64,000 nucleotides of DNA from Physcia stellaris (GCA_018902385.1 JABSSW010000010.1:620001-684000); one strand, 5' to 3'. Shown: positions 37,801-49,520, counted from the stretch's first letter. Notes: generated by a model not told the origin, from the letters alone. A program made the numbers and translations.

Positions 37801-39330
37801 TTGACGATTCGAATGCACGAAAAAAAACAAAATTTGTCGATTCGAAATTTTCAAATTTCGTTGTCGTTCGAAAACAACGTAAAAAATCGAAACGTCAATG
37901 AGCAAAAAAATGACGATACGAAATTTATATCAAAAAAACTCAAAACAAAAATCAATTTCGCGATAAATACGAATGACATTATATATCACGTTGACATTGA
38001 TTCGCGTCGATCGTGTATATTTGTCACAATGAAACGCGAAATATTTCGTTTAATTCACGATCAAAATTATCATTCGGAAATTCATCGATGTTATGACAAA
38101 ATTTTCAATACATTATACATATTTCGATTTTCGCGAAAAATCAAAAAATACATCGAGCATTGTTTTATTTGTCAATTAATACAAATCAAACGTCATCGAT
38201 TTTACGAAAAATTAATGTTTATTACATTCGTTTCGCGTTCGTTTCATATCATTGTCATTGATTTCATTTTAATTATGTTTGACGAAATAAACATTGTTAT
38301 GTTCGCAATTTGTAAATATTTTCGTCGAATTTCATTGATTTTCGACAAAAACATTTATGAAACGAAAAAATGAATCAACGTATTATTGAACAAACTATTA
38401 ATCGTCGATTGAAAAATGTTTGAAATTATAATTTTCGATCGTGATTCAAAATTTATGTCGAATTTTTGACAAATATTTTTTATCAAATTAAACACGAAAT
38501 TGTTAATTTCAATGACATATTATTCGCAAACGAACGATTCGTCAAAACGAATCAATCAAATTGTTGAAATTGTTATCAAATATTTTGTCATCGAATTTTC
38601 GAACATCGATTACATTTTAATTTTTTTTGCAATTCAAGTTCAGTTAAACAACACGTTTAACATCGTTACAAATTTATCATTCAATGAAAATATATACGAA
38701 TTCAAAATCAAAAACGCGATATCAAATTTAATCGAATTTAACACAACAAATGTACAGAATTTGTCAATTCAATGCATGAAATATCAGCGAAAAATCGTCG
38801 ATATCACGAATTTTGCAATTGTCAAAATCAAAATATATTATGATTCACGTCATATTTTTATTCGACTAAAACAAAATGAAAAAATTTATTTACAATTCAA
38901 CAAAAATTACAAATTGTTTGACAAATTAAATTCGAAATTATTTCAACAACGTTGCGAATCATTTCGAATTTTTAAACGCATCGAACGTTTTGCGTATTGA
39001 TTGAAATTGTCATCAACATAACGAATTCATTTCGTTGTGTTTATTGCACAATTCGAATCAACATTTGTCGAAACTGATTTTTACAATCGTTCGCGTTTTT
39101 ATTATTTTGATTTTATTGAAATCGAAAACGATACGAATCAATACAAATTTTATGATATTGAAAAGCTAATCGAAAAACGAATTAAAAAATACAACAAAAT
39201 TTTCGTAATTCAATATTTAGTCAGATGAATCGATTATGAATCGAAATATAACGAATGACAATTCATTTTCGAATTACAAAATTTTCAGAATTTCATTGAA
39301 CAATACGAATTCAATCATTCGCATGATTTT
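37801..39330 (+). pseudogene. integrase and chromodomain-like tail of element F
   Basis: HDQNYHSEIHR plus YIEHCFICQLIQIKRH gives the HHCC zinc site. FHIIVIDFILIMF opens the catalytic core, and MTYYSQTNDSSKRINQIVEI is its second block (38,500 onward). The segment YDIEKLIEKRIKK followed by IQYLVR (39,150-39,230) is a chromodomain trace. Fossil. Confidence 0.85.
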
Positions 39331-39451
39331 GATGATCGTAACAACAAAAAAACGAAAAAAAAAATAGATTGATACATGATATGATTACGCATAATAATAA
39401 AACATGAAATTCAATGAAAACATTGATTTTTCTTTTTTTTGATTGACAAAT

Positions 39452-39645
39452 TGTTATGACATAAAATCAAATTAAATGATATGAATTTAAATCAAATATT
39501 TTGACATGATTTTTGACAAGAATTCTGTCGTCATTTCATATTAAATAAATGATAATCAGACAATTGATTCGCAATTACTGTACATAAATTGACATTTTGT
39601 CGTTCATAGTTTTTAAATCAATCAATTCACATTTTACGCATAACA
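39452..39645 (+). repeat. right LTR of element F
   Basis: 194 bp, matches 32,198-32,391 with a small number of differences. Confidence 0.92.
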
Positions 39646-39757
39646 ATTTCGAATCGTTTAAGAAAATCAAAAACTTTACGTTTCAATTTTTTTACGATTG
39701 TTTTCATAATTTTAAGCGTTTTCTTTGAATTCATATCGAAATCGATTTTTGCTTGAA

Positions 39758-40411
39758 TTAAATTTTCTTTGACGTTATCAATAATTTTCTTAATTTTTTC
39801 ATGATTAACGAGAACGTTTTGATTTTCTTTTTTTTTCTAAATTCGATCAGAAATTGAAAAACGATCGCGTCGATAAAAAAAACATTTAAAAATGTATCGA
39901 AATTTAAATCGTTTTCATATTTTTCATTGTCGAAAATCGTGATTTTAAATCGTCGATTAAATCGTCGAATGAATTTCTTGATTATATTCGATTTTCGAAT
40001 AGAAAATTTCATGAATGTAAATTGTTGAAATTCTTTTATGATTTTAATACGTCGTTTTTTCTTAGAAAGTTTGACGAAAAAATATTTTTTATCGATTTTT
40101 TCAATGACATATCGAGAATTGAAATCTAACACGATTTTCGAAAAAAATTCATTTTTTTCGACGTAATTTTCAACTTTAAATCGAAATGATCAAATTTTGA
40201 TCGTTTTCGATCATGAACGTTTTTGCAAAATCGTATATTTTTGAAAACTTATCGATATTGAAAACTTTTTTGACGACGTGAAAAAAAATGAATAAATATT
40301 TTTTAATGAATGTCGTTGTTGAAAAAACGTTTTCAAATTTTTAAACGTTTCGAAATGAATACAACGATCAAATTTAAAAATGATTTTATCGATTTGCATG
40401 TTCAACATCAC
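39758..40411 (-). pseudogene. protease-to-polymerase linker of G
   Basis: Charged, Lys-rich minus-strand frames with no catalytic motif lie where the linker between protease and reverse transcriptase is expected. Fossil. Confidence 0.5.
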
Positions 40412-40579
40412 GTCGTGTGCGTTTATTCAAAATTTATTCAAAATCAAAAAATGAACGTTTATTTTCGTAATGAACATGAAAATAAATAATTCAAAATGAT
40501 TTTGCATTGTGAATGTGAAATAAATGACATGAATAATAAATTTAATCAAACGATCGTCAAATTCGTTGACGTGTTTAAA

Positions 40580-40795
40580 TCATGAAAAAATTACAAAATT
40601 TATTTGAAATTTTTCACAAATCAATTGCGCAATTTTTTCATCAATGAAAACAAATTCAATGACATTTGTGTTCATTAATGTTTGCACGTTGTGTTCGTAT
40701 TTATCGAAAATTAATATACATTGAATGACTAGTGAATTGTCTGTGAATTTATTGAACGTGTTGAATGTTTTGAACATTGTTGAAATCGACAACAT
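40580..40795 (-). pseudogene. protease region of G
   Basis: IEFVFIDEKIAQLICEKFQI corresponds to the retropepsin segment of A (DYVFIDKKIAQFVCNML). Fossil. Confidence 0.7.
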
Positions 40796-41015
40796 TTTTT
40801 TCGCGATTCTGAAAAGATTTAAATTTTTTTCGATTCATGTTCGAATGAAAATTTTTCGTTAATTTCGTTGATTTCATCGTTCGTGACAAATTGATTTAAT
40901 TGAATGAAATTTTTGAACAGAAAATCGATTATGTTGTGAATTTTCAAAACGTTTTTTTCTTTACGTAATATTTTTTGAATGTAAAAAACAATCGATTTTG
41001 ATTTTGAACAATTTT

Positions 41016-42377
41016 TTAATCAATAATGCGACGTTTCGCATTTGTAACAATTCGACGACGTTTTTTTTTAATTTGAAAATTTTTAAAAACGATCAGCTTT
41101 GAAACGAAAAATTTCTTGAAAATTGACGAAATGAAAACGCGAATAAAAAACTTGACGTTGATTTTTTTATTAATTGATTGATCAATTCGAATGAATATTT
41201 CAAATTTAACGATTTGATAATTTTTCAAATTGTGAAATTTTTGATTCACAATTTCAATCAATTTTTTCAACGAATTGATATCGTTGAATTTTTCATTGTT
41301 GACGATAATTCGTTGAAAAACAAACGTTAATTTTTCGCGAAATTCATCAATCAAAATCTGTTGAAAATAATTGAATAATTGATTAAATAAAAATACGAAT
41401 TTCGAAAAAAATTTCGAAAAACGTTGATTGATGTTCATTTTGAAATTTTTAAATTTATTTCGAACGATACGATCGATATTTTTTTCGACAAAAATTGTAA
41501 TTAATAAAACAAACATTTCGTCGATTGTTTTGAAAAACAAAAAATCATGTTTGCGTCGAACAAAAACATGATCACGAACGATTTCATTCAATCATAATGA
41601 CACGATCAAAATTTTCATCTGATTCGTTGAATAATGATCATTGTTGATAATGAACTTGTCACGAATCAATTGTTTTCAGATTTCATATGATAATTTCGAA
41701 ATGTTCTGTGAAAATTTGAAAAAATTCGAAATTTTAACATTACGTTTTTTATTTTTTGTAACGTTTGTATTCAAAGATGAAATGAAAACAGAAATATCGA
41801 TTCTTTTCAAATTGAATTGAAAAATGACGTTTTCAATCGTGAATTGAAAATTTTCGATGAAAAAATCGTTGTTTTTAAACTTAAAATCGATTTGTTGATT
41901 TCGAATAATTTGAATCGTATTGACAAATTTATTGTAATTATCGACATATTCGTTTCATTGAACAATACAAATTACGTCGATATCTTTATCGACGCGTAAT
42001 TTCTCGAAAATTTTAAAAACGAATGTCGAATTATGACGAATTCAATTAATCAATTGTGTTTCAATACAAATATTAAAAAAATTTTCACAATCGTTTTTTT
42101 TTATCGGAAATTGATGAACGTTTTCGAAATAACAACAGAAAATGTTCGAATTCAAAAACAAAACAATGAAATCAAATAATTTTTGTTTTGATTTAAAAAC
42201 GATAATACGATCGATTTGAATAATGCGTTTGCGTTTCATGAATGCAAATATGTTGAATGACATAATTGCTTGTAAAAAAAAAATTTGATTTGTAAAAAAA
42301 AAAATCGAAATCGAAAAACGTTTGCAATAAAAAATAAAAAAAATCATTATTTGATTATTATCAATTGCGAAAAGCAA
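41016..42377 (-). pseudogene. gag region of G
   Basis: The 191-codon frame (41,591-41,016) has the helical pattern of a gypsy capsid C-terminal part, with YFQQILIDEFREKL and a segment ending in RIVTNAKRR, where a CCHC knuckle would lie. A second frame upstream (42,377-42,042) is weaker. Fossil. Confidence 0.6.
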
Positions 42378-42843
42378 CGAATGATAAATAACGTGTTGTT
42401 TAAAAATGTGATAAACAAAATGAATAATTGATGTTTAATTCGAAATGTTTCGTTATGAATGTTGATTTTTGATGAAATCGAACGTCGTTTACACAATTTG
42501 TCGTTTTCGTTCAATGATCGAAAATAATGTCAACTCGTCGTTTCGATTTGTAACGTACGATTTCGTCGTCGTTTTGCTAAAATATCGAAATGACTTTTTC
42601 GTGAAAATTCACATTCAAAATTTCTGTTTTCTAAAAAATGATTTGCGTGAAATAAAATTTCGATATTTTCATTCGAATCGTTTGAATTTTTGATTTCACG
42701 TGAACAAAATTTTCTCGTTTTCGTTGCACGTTTAGAATTTAATTGTTGACGTTTTAAATTTTCGCGTTTGATTGAAATTTTGTTTATTGAATAAATTGTC
42801 GTATTTCGAACAATTTGAAAAAATTAAAATGATTTAAAAATAA

Positions 42844-43014
42844 TGTGAAATGTTATGCATTGATTGAATTAATACATAATTACACGAAAATTTCTAAATA
42901 AAAAGCAAATACATGAAAATTTGTAAAAACATATGTAAAAAATTAAATCGCTTGAATGCGTCAAAACGATTTTCGATTTTAACATTCGATGTAATAAAAT
43001 AACAATGTTAACAC
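42844..43014 (-). repeat. 5' LTR of G, larger piece
   Basis: Reverse complement aligns to the E LTR from its middle to its end (ACATATGT, TTTCATGTA, GCATAACATTTCACA). The other 44 bp lie beyond element H at 48,917-48,960. The total, about 215 bp, equals the E LTR length. Confidence 0.82.
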
Positions 43015-43210
43015 TGTTGAAAAGTACGATGACAAAAGACTGAAATATGAACACGAATAGAATCAGAACTTCTGATTGATCGATTAAACGAAACGTGTCA
43101 AAATCGATCATTATTAAAAACATTTGCGCAATCAAATTGTACTTACTTTTGTACGTAATTTCGATAGTATTGCATGCAATGCAATGACAATCATTCACAT
43201 TCGTTCAATA
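43015..43210 (+). repeat. left LTR of element H
   Basis: 196 bp; differs from the right LTR at eight positions, every one a transition in CpT or ApG context. Confidence 0.94.
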
Positions 43211-43432
43211 GATTATGAGATTCGAATTAACATAAGCTTTTTATGATTGTCAACGTCAATCGTTCGATCACGAAATCACGAAAATCAAACAGTTGTGAGA
43301 AGAACTCATCGTTCGATCGCGTTAAAACAATAAAGAGAATTTACACGATTCGATCGACAACTTCACGAAAAAGCACACGACAGTAAAGAGAATTTACATT
43401 CGAATACATATTTACATATCACATCACGCATC

Positions 43433-44263
43433 ATGAACGATTTCGAAATCAGCAAATTCAACGCGCGTCGAATTTGCGATATTTTTATTCGTCAAAATTG
43501 CGAAAAATGATTCAAGTTAATGAAACAATGACTCATCGACGAAGAAATCTGAATGATCGTCGATTCAAATTATGTGTCGAAGTTGTTGTCGAATGATTTT
43601 CGAAAATCAAAATGAAATGTCGATTTGAATTTTGATGAGAGAAAAACTAAAAAGAAATTCGACGCAAGAGCACAATATCAATTCATCGAATGTATCAATG
43701 ACGATGATCAAGAATTGATGACGAAACTGAAAACTGTCAAAAAGATTTGAAAAATTCTTGTCAACAAATACAAACAAAAATTTGCTACAATTGAACGACA
43801 ATTGTTGCAAGAACTCATGAATTACAAAAAATTTTCAGACGTGATCATTGAGATCGTTTATATCGATATCATCAAGAAAAATCGCAAAGTTGCAAACATG
43901 CAATCAGACATGATGAGTTTGTTCAAATCAAAACGTCGTTTTCAAACACTTTTAGCATTCTTGTTTGTCGAGTACGATGTCATTCGTGATGCAATCGACG
44001 CACAAAACAATTTCGATGTCGATAAATCTATTCAAAAGTTGCAAAAGAAAAAAACACAATTCATTGCAAGCAAGATCGTTGAGTCGACATTGATAATCAA
44101 AAACAATCGTCGTCAATCTTATCGCATATCTCAACGACGATTCTTCAATTTCGACGAAAGTTCTCGTCGTTTCAAAATTAGAACGAAAAAAACGAAATGT
44201 TTTCTTTGCGATGATTCACATCGAATCGCAAAGTGTGATTTTTTGAAAAAATTAAAAAAGTGA
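43433..44263 (+). pseudogene. gag region of element H with zinc knuckle
   Basis: A copia-type gag: an N-terminal NDFEISKFNARR segment, a helical middle, and a CCHC-like knuckle CFLCDDSHRIAKC near 44,199-44,237 just before the end. The knuckle binds the element's RNA in this family. Fossil. Confidence 0.75.
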
Positions 44264-44559
44264 GCGAAAAAACAAAAAATCAAGAAACTTTTACGTAAGA
44301 ATAAAAAACACAAAACGTACAACGTCGTCGATTTTTTTTCGTTCAGCAGCAATTCAAGCTTCGACATCGACATCGATTCAAACAATGAAAAACACATGAA
44401 GAAAATCGTCGCTTTATTCAAAGAATTGATCAATAAATTCTTCAAGTTCGTTTGAGTTGCAAACATTGACGTTTCGTTTCACATGATTGACGATTTTCGA
44501 CTCTTTAATGAGTTTTTCAAGTCGATTAAAAGACGCACGATTAAAGTCGAAAAAAAAAA

Positions 44560-45102
44560 TTGTATTCAAATCAATGTGATTCAGTGACGATACGCGTCAA
44601 GAACGATGAAAGCACGTTGACGAAAATGTTTTATGTATTTGATTTCGACGTCAATCTTTTATTCGACAGACACTTTATCAAGAAGAATTTGATAGAAAAT
44701 TTCAATGACGATAATTTGTTTATGCGTAATAAGCAAGACGTTGAAATATTTCGAGCATTCGCTCAAAAAGATGTTTACATAATAAACAAAATCACATCAA
44801 AACTTAAAAAGTACGCATTGTTAGCGAGCAACACGATGTTTGCAATTGAATTTTTTAAAGTTTTGTTTGTTTCATTTGCAATGTCAGCAATCGTGAATTC
44901 GAACGAAATTTTGTTCGATGCAAATATTGATTTTCGAAGTGATATCGAGATCGATTCTCAATTATCGAATGTTGATTCAAATATTGATTCAAATGTTGAT
45001 TCAAGTATTGATTCAAATGTTGATTCAAATATTGACTCAGATGTTGATTCAAGTATTGATTCAAATGTTGATCAAAAGAAACGTGATTTATACGAATTAT
45101 GA
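44560..45102 (+). pseudogene. protease region of element H
   Basis: FYVFDFDVNLLFDRHFIKKN corresponds to the copia protease block normally read VLYVPxLxxNLLS. The frame then enters an Asp/Ser/Asn repeat (44,971-45,074). Fossil. Confidence 0.72.
44971..45074 (+). repeat. 12-bp tandem repeat coding for a (V/I)DS(N/S) run
   Basis: Eight full and one partial copy of GTTGATTCAAAT / ATTGATTCAAGT. The repeat is in frame and gives an acidic Val/Ile-Asp-Ser-Asn tract. Confidence 0.9.
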
Positions 45103-45960
45103 CATCGACGTTTTGATCATATGAAATTTGCAATGTAAAACTTCGAGATTTGCACAAGATCACAACTTTACGCAAGTCGATTTTTATCGTCGAGAATCGC
45201 AGCGATTCATGTAAGATATGTGCGATTACGAAAATGATTAATGCACATAATCGTCGTTTAATCGAACGCAAAACTCATATATTGAAATTGATGTTCATTG
45301 ATATTTGCGAACTTTTATTTGCTTCAAGACTCGATTACGAATATTTTTTAGAAATCGTGAATAATCACTTTCGACGAACGTGAATTTTATTTCTTCGCAA
45401 ACGAGTCGATGCATCAAAAGTTCTCAACAAATGAAAATTGAAAATGAAATTAAAAACTCAACGAAAATTACAGACAATACGTTGTGACAACGTCAAAGAA
45501 TTGAAATTTATACTCGATTTTTGATGCGAATCTATCGATATTGTTTCACAGTACATCGTTTCGTATAACTTTATTCAGAACGATGTAGTAGAGCATGTCA
45601 TAAAAACATTCGAGAATCAAATTCGAAGCAATGACTCAAAATGCAAAATTGTCTATAGAATTTTGATTTGAAACAAAAGAAACAAATGTATATGTTCGCA
45701 ATCGTATGAACACGAAATCAATAATCGACGACAATTTTACAAACTTTATTGAAATTTGAACAAATATTAAGTCGTCGATAAATCACATACGCGTTTGAAA
45801 ATGCAAATGTTATTCGTTCGTTGATATCAAATCATTGTTCGAAAGAAACAAAAAGAACAAATTCGTCAATACAAAAAAATCAAATGTGTTCATGAATTAT
45901 GACGAAAACATCATCATTCAATACAAGATATGAACTTTTGATCGTCGCGATGTCATTAAA
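45103..45960 (+). pseudogene. integrase region of element H
   Basis: Follows the protease with a HRRFDHMKF-like segment at about 45,105-45,130, the copia pre-integrase H-x-R-x-x-H block, and fragments of the integrase core to about 45,900. Only partly readable. Fossil. Confidence 0.6.
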
Positions 45961-46690
45961 CATCACAAGATAGTGTTTCTTGAAAACGAGAAATGAAAAA
46001 GTGAATCATTGAATTTGTTCACGATTACAATGAACGAATTATTTGAAAAACGACTTGTCGAAAAATCACGCAAAATAATTTTTGCATTTGCAGTCGTTTC
46101 GATGACATCGACGTTTGCATCAATTTTTGTTGCATCAATTTTTGCAAAATTTTCGATTCTCATTGCGTCTATGATTTCGAAGAACAAAAAAGAAATTCAG
46201 TCAACATATAAAAAAAAACGATGAATTTATCGATACATCAAATAAAAAGAATGAAGTCAACGAGTTTACGACGAAGTCGACAATTCAAACGCGTGTTAAA
46301 TTAACATTTCTCACGAAATCTTCACGCATGATACAGCAATTTTTTCACGTGACAATTTTTAAGCGTAAGCGAGACATCACGAACGAGAAAAAACGAGATG
46401 AACATCGCAACAAGATTGCACGCGTCATGATGATTTTTTTGATCGAAAATTTCGATACGTACGAGCATGATGAGTGAGCTCTGTTTGCAACAACAAAAAA
46501 AACAAATCGACAATTTGTTGAAAAACTAATTATATTTGTACTCGAAAATTATCAGAAAATCGTCAATGATTTTACTTGAAAGAAATTCTAATTCGAAACT
46601 ATTCAAATCGAATTGACGACGTTAATAGTCAATGAAATTTGAAACGTCGTCATTTCATCGAAGAACGTCAATATCGTCATCAATAAATGA

Positions 46691-47480
46691 ATGTTCAAAA
46701 TCAAAATGCATGTGAATGATACATTGAACAAATTGAAGATCAAACTCGTTGCAAGAAATTTCTCGCAAATATACGAAGTCGATTATACAGATATTTTTGT
46801 TTCAATTGTCAAATTCGATACTTTTCGCTTGTTTTTTGTCATTGTCGCGTTGAAGAATTTCGAATGTCATCAAATAAACGTCAACAATGTTTTCACGAAA
46901 TCATTTTTAAAGAAGATAATTTACATGAAATCGTCATTCGACGTGAATTTATTTTTCGAACAAGCATTTCTGATTCGTCGAAGTCTTTATGAATTGAAAC
47001 AAGCAATTAGAAATTGACATGAGCGTTGCGTAAAAGAATTGCACAAATTGAATTTCGAACAGATTTCGATTGATTTTTGCATGTTTCGTCATAAAAAACG
47101 AAAAATCATATTATTTTTTTACGTGAATGACATTTTTGTTGTCGTCAAATTCAACGAGCAAGTCAATTGATTCAAAGATGAGTTCAAAAAGATATTCAAA
47201 GTCAAGAATTTGAAAAAAATGAAGAAGATTTTTGACATTAAAATCACTCGCGATCGTAAAAGACGAACTATTCGATTGAATCAAACTCATTATTTGAACG
47301 AAATATTGAATGAACTGCATATGAACATCGATAAACACGAACGTACGAAGCTATTCATGAACGATTACGATTCATTCAAATCAATGAATCGAACGATGAA
47401 CGAATTGATTCAAAGAATTATCAACACAAGATTGAAAAGCTCATGTATGTTGTCATACACACTCGTTCAGATATCGTCTT
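46691..47480 (+). pseudogene. reverse transcriptase region of element H
   Basis: Copia reverse transcriptase blocks are plain: LVARNFSQIYEVDYTDIF, INVNNVFTKSFLKKIIYM and RRSLYELKQA. The YVND(I)F catalytic site lies near 47,120, and ITRDRKRRTIRLNQTHYL near 47,250. Fossil. Confidence 0.9.
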
Positions 47481-48159
47481 CGCATTGAAACGATTAAGTC
47501 AATATTTCAGTGATTTTGCGAAACATCACGATAGAGCAATGAAAACTCTGTTTCGTTACATTCGATCGATCATCGATTTAGACCTTGTATATGATTTGAA
47601 ACTGAACAACAGTAAAAATTTCAAAATCAAGATTTATTCGAATTTTGATTACGCAGTCGATAAATTGAACAGAAAGTCGATTTTCGAATACGTTTACATG
47701 TTCGCTGAGAAATCAATATCATGAATGAGTCGTAAGCAAAAATCGATCGTTATTTCAATCATTGAAGTCGAATATATGGCTCTATCGACATGCGCTAAAG
47801 AAAAATTATGAATAGCACAATTTTTTCGAAATTTGAGTTTCATCAAATACTTCGAAATCGAATTGAATCAAATAGCAATCATTCAAAACGATAAGCATGA
47901 AGTTTGCTCATTAATGCAACTTTTGAGAGATAATCAGATCGTTAACTTGTTGATCAAAAACGCACATATTCACGAACGATCAAAACACATTGATGTGATT
48001 TATCATAATATCAAGAATTTGCATCAGAAGAATTTGATTCAATTGAATTACGTTTCAAGTGCAAACATGATAGTCGATGACTTGACTAAATCATTGTCAA
48101 AAAATAAATTCAAGAGATTCGTGAAGCAATTGAGACTGAAAAAATCGAAAATCAATTAA
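47443..48159 (+). pseudogene. RNase H region of element H
   Basis: TRSDIVFALKRLSQY, then YSNFDYAVDKLNRKSIFEYV, is the copia RNase H signature (family: YxDADWAxxxxxRKSTSGY). The HIDVIYHNI segment near 48,000 is its late helix. Fossil. Confidence 0.9.
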
Positions 48160-48185
48160 ATTTTTTTCAATAATCAGAATTGCTT

Positions 48186-48605
48186 TTTTCATGTTAAGAT
48201 GCTGATGATTCAATCGTACACATTTGACGAATCATGATCGAAAACAGAAGCTCGTTGATCGTGTTCAAATTTGAGTTGCATAATGATTCAGAATGATTTT
48301 TTTTGAAATCGTTCGAGTTTAGTTTTTTGATCAGAAAAAATCAGTGTTTTTTTCGTCAATAGTTAAGAAAGTTCGAGTTTGATGAGAGTCACGTCATTTC
48401 TTTCATTTTAAAGCGATGATGATTCGATTGTACGAATTTGACAAGCTATGATTGAAGACAGAAATTCGTTGATCGCGTTCAGACTCGAGTTGTATGATGA
48501 TTCAAAATGATTTTCTTCGAGATCGTTCGAGCTCGATTTTCTGATCAGAAAAATTCAGTGTTTTCTTCATCAATGAACGTAGAAATTGAAGCTCAGTGAG
48601 AGTTA
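48186..48605 (+). repeat. tandem duplication of about 210 bp in the 3' part of H
   Basis: The stretch from GATGATTCAATCGTAC to AGAAAAA-TCAGTGTTTTTT near 48,196-48,347 recurs as GATGATTCGATTGTACGAAT to TCAGAAAAATTCAGTGTTTT near 48,417-48,565. It lies between the end of coding and the right LTR. Confidence 0.8.
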
Positions 48606-48715
48606 CGTCGCTGCACGAATTAACATTCAGTGAAAATCACAATCAATGCAAGAATTGAAGCTCAGTGAAAGTCGCATTCACGAGTGCAATGAGCATGATT
48701 GTCATCGAGTGAAAG

Positions 48716-48911
48716 TGTTGAAAAATACGATGACAAAAAACTGAAATATGAGCACGAATAGAATCAAAACTTTTGATTGATCGATTAAGCGAAACGTGTC
48801 AAAATCGATCACTATTAAAAACATTTGCGCAATCAAATTGTACTTACTTTTGTACGTAATTTCGATAATATTGCATGCAATGCAATGACAATCATTCACA
48901 TTCGTTCAATA
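48716..48911 (+). repeat. right LTR of element H
   Basis: 196 bp; followed by AACAC, the second target-site copy. Confidence 0.94.
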
Positions 48912-48916
48912 AACAC

Positions 48917-48960
48917 GATATTAATTTGTCAAATATTGAATTCGATGCACGTTCGTCACA
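48917..48960 (-). repeat. 5' LTR of G, outer 44 bp
   Basis: Reverse complement begins TGTGACGAACGTGCATCG, identical to the start of the E LTR. Confidence 0.82.
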
Positions 48961-49107
48961 ATTCGTACGATTGAATAAATAAAATGTGAATAAAAAACAA
49001 TTGCAAAACGTAATCTGTTTTGTAACGATTAATAAATCAATATATCACATTTCAAGTTATACATTTTTGATATCAATAATTCATTAAATTATATTATTTC
49101 TAATACG
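48961..49107 (+). repeat. possible diverged LTR remnant of the I type
   Basis: The string TTATACATTTTTGATATCA and a final GAATTTTACA match the end of the element I LTR, with an insert between them. Only this end is convincing. Confidence 0.3.
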
Positions 49108-49449
49108 AATTTTACAACGATAATGAATCAAAAAAAATTCGTTTTCGTGTTATTGTATTACGAAAATTTCGTAATTCGTAATATATTCATAAATCAAAAC
49201 AATTTCAAATTTTGAATGAAATCGTACGAAAAAACGCGTTGAAAATCGATAAATTTGTTATCGTCAATATTAACAAAACGAAAAAAACAAATTATCAATT
49301 CGTAAAAAACACGTTTATCGTCGTTCGATTTTCAATTTCGAACGACAACGTTTCGTCGATTTTTCGACAAAAATTTTAACGATTTTTACAATCGTTTCAA
49401 CGACGATTGTGACAATTTTCAAATTATCGAAAATTGTATCAAATCGAAT

Positions 49450-49520
49450 TATAAATTCGTTTATATTTGTTTCATGTATCAACAATCAAATCACGACGAA
49501 ATAACGTGTTTTATTCGTTG
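49450..49520 (+). other. Cys/His-rich motif in gag-like part of K
   Basis: The translation has ICFMYQQSNHDEITC, a C-x(n)-H-x4-C arrangement like the C-x2-C-x4-H-x4-C knuckles of DIRS-type gag proteins. Confidence 0.45.

Larger units (their letters stand above)
32198..39645 (+). mobile_element. element F: second Ty3/gypsy chromovirus type, full-length fossil
   Basis: Two 194-bp LTRs starting TGTTATGACA enclose 7 kb with gag and C2H2 finger, protease, reverse transcriptase, RNase H, integrase and a chromodomain-like tail in order. It is a different lineage from A and B. There is no matching pentamer at the two ends, and the left flank is element B (from its protease side) while the right flank is element G (from its own protease linker). 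Fossil with many breaks. Confidence 0.9.
43015..48911 (+). mobile_element. element H: Ty1/copia element, youngest-looking of the block
   Basis: Two 196-bp LTRs, both TGTTGAA...TTCAATA, with the duplication AACAC at 43,010-43,014 and 48,912-48,916. The domain order gag, protease, integrase, reverse transcriptase, RNase H is that of Ty1/copia. GG and CC are almost gone but many CT and AG remain, so it is less mutated than all its neighbours. It splits the LTR of G, so it inserted after G. Broken, but the structure is complete. Confidence 0.93.
39646..48960 (-). mobile_element. fragment G: Ty3/gypsy gag-protease half on the minus strand, LTR split by H
   Basis: In the minus direction the element starts at 48,960 with an E-type LTR (TGTGACGAACGTGCATCG), is interrupted by the copia element H, continues with the rest of the LTR (43,014-42,844), then gag (42,377-41,016), protease (40,795-40,580) and the linker toward the polymerase (40,132-39,758). 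It ends at element F, so polymerase and integrase are missing. It links the E/D type of LTR to a coding gypsy element. Fossil. Confidence 0.8.
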
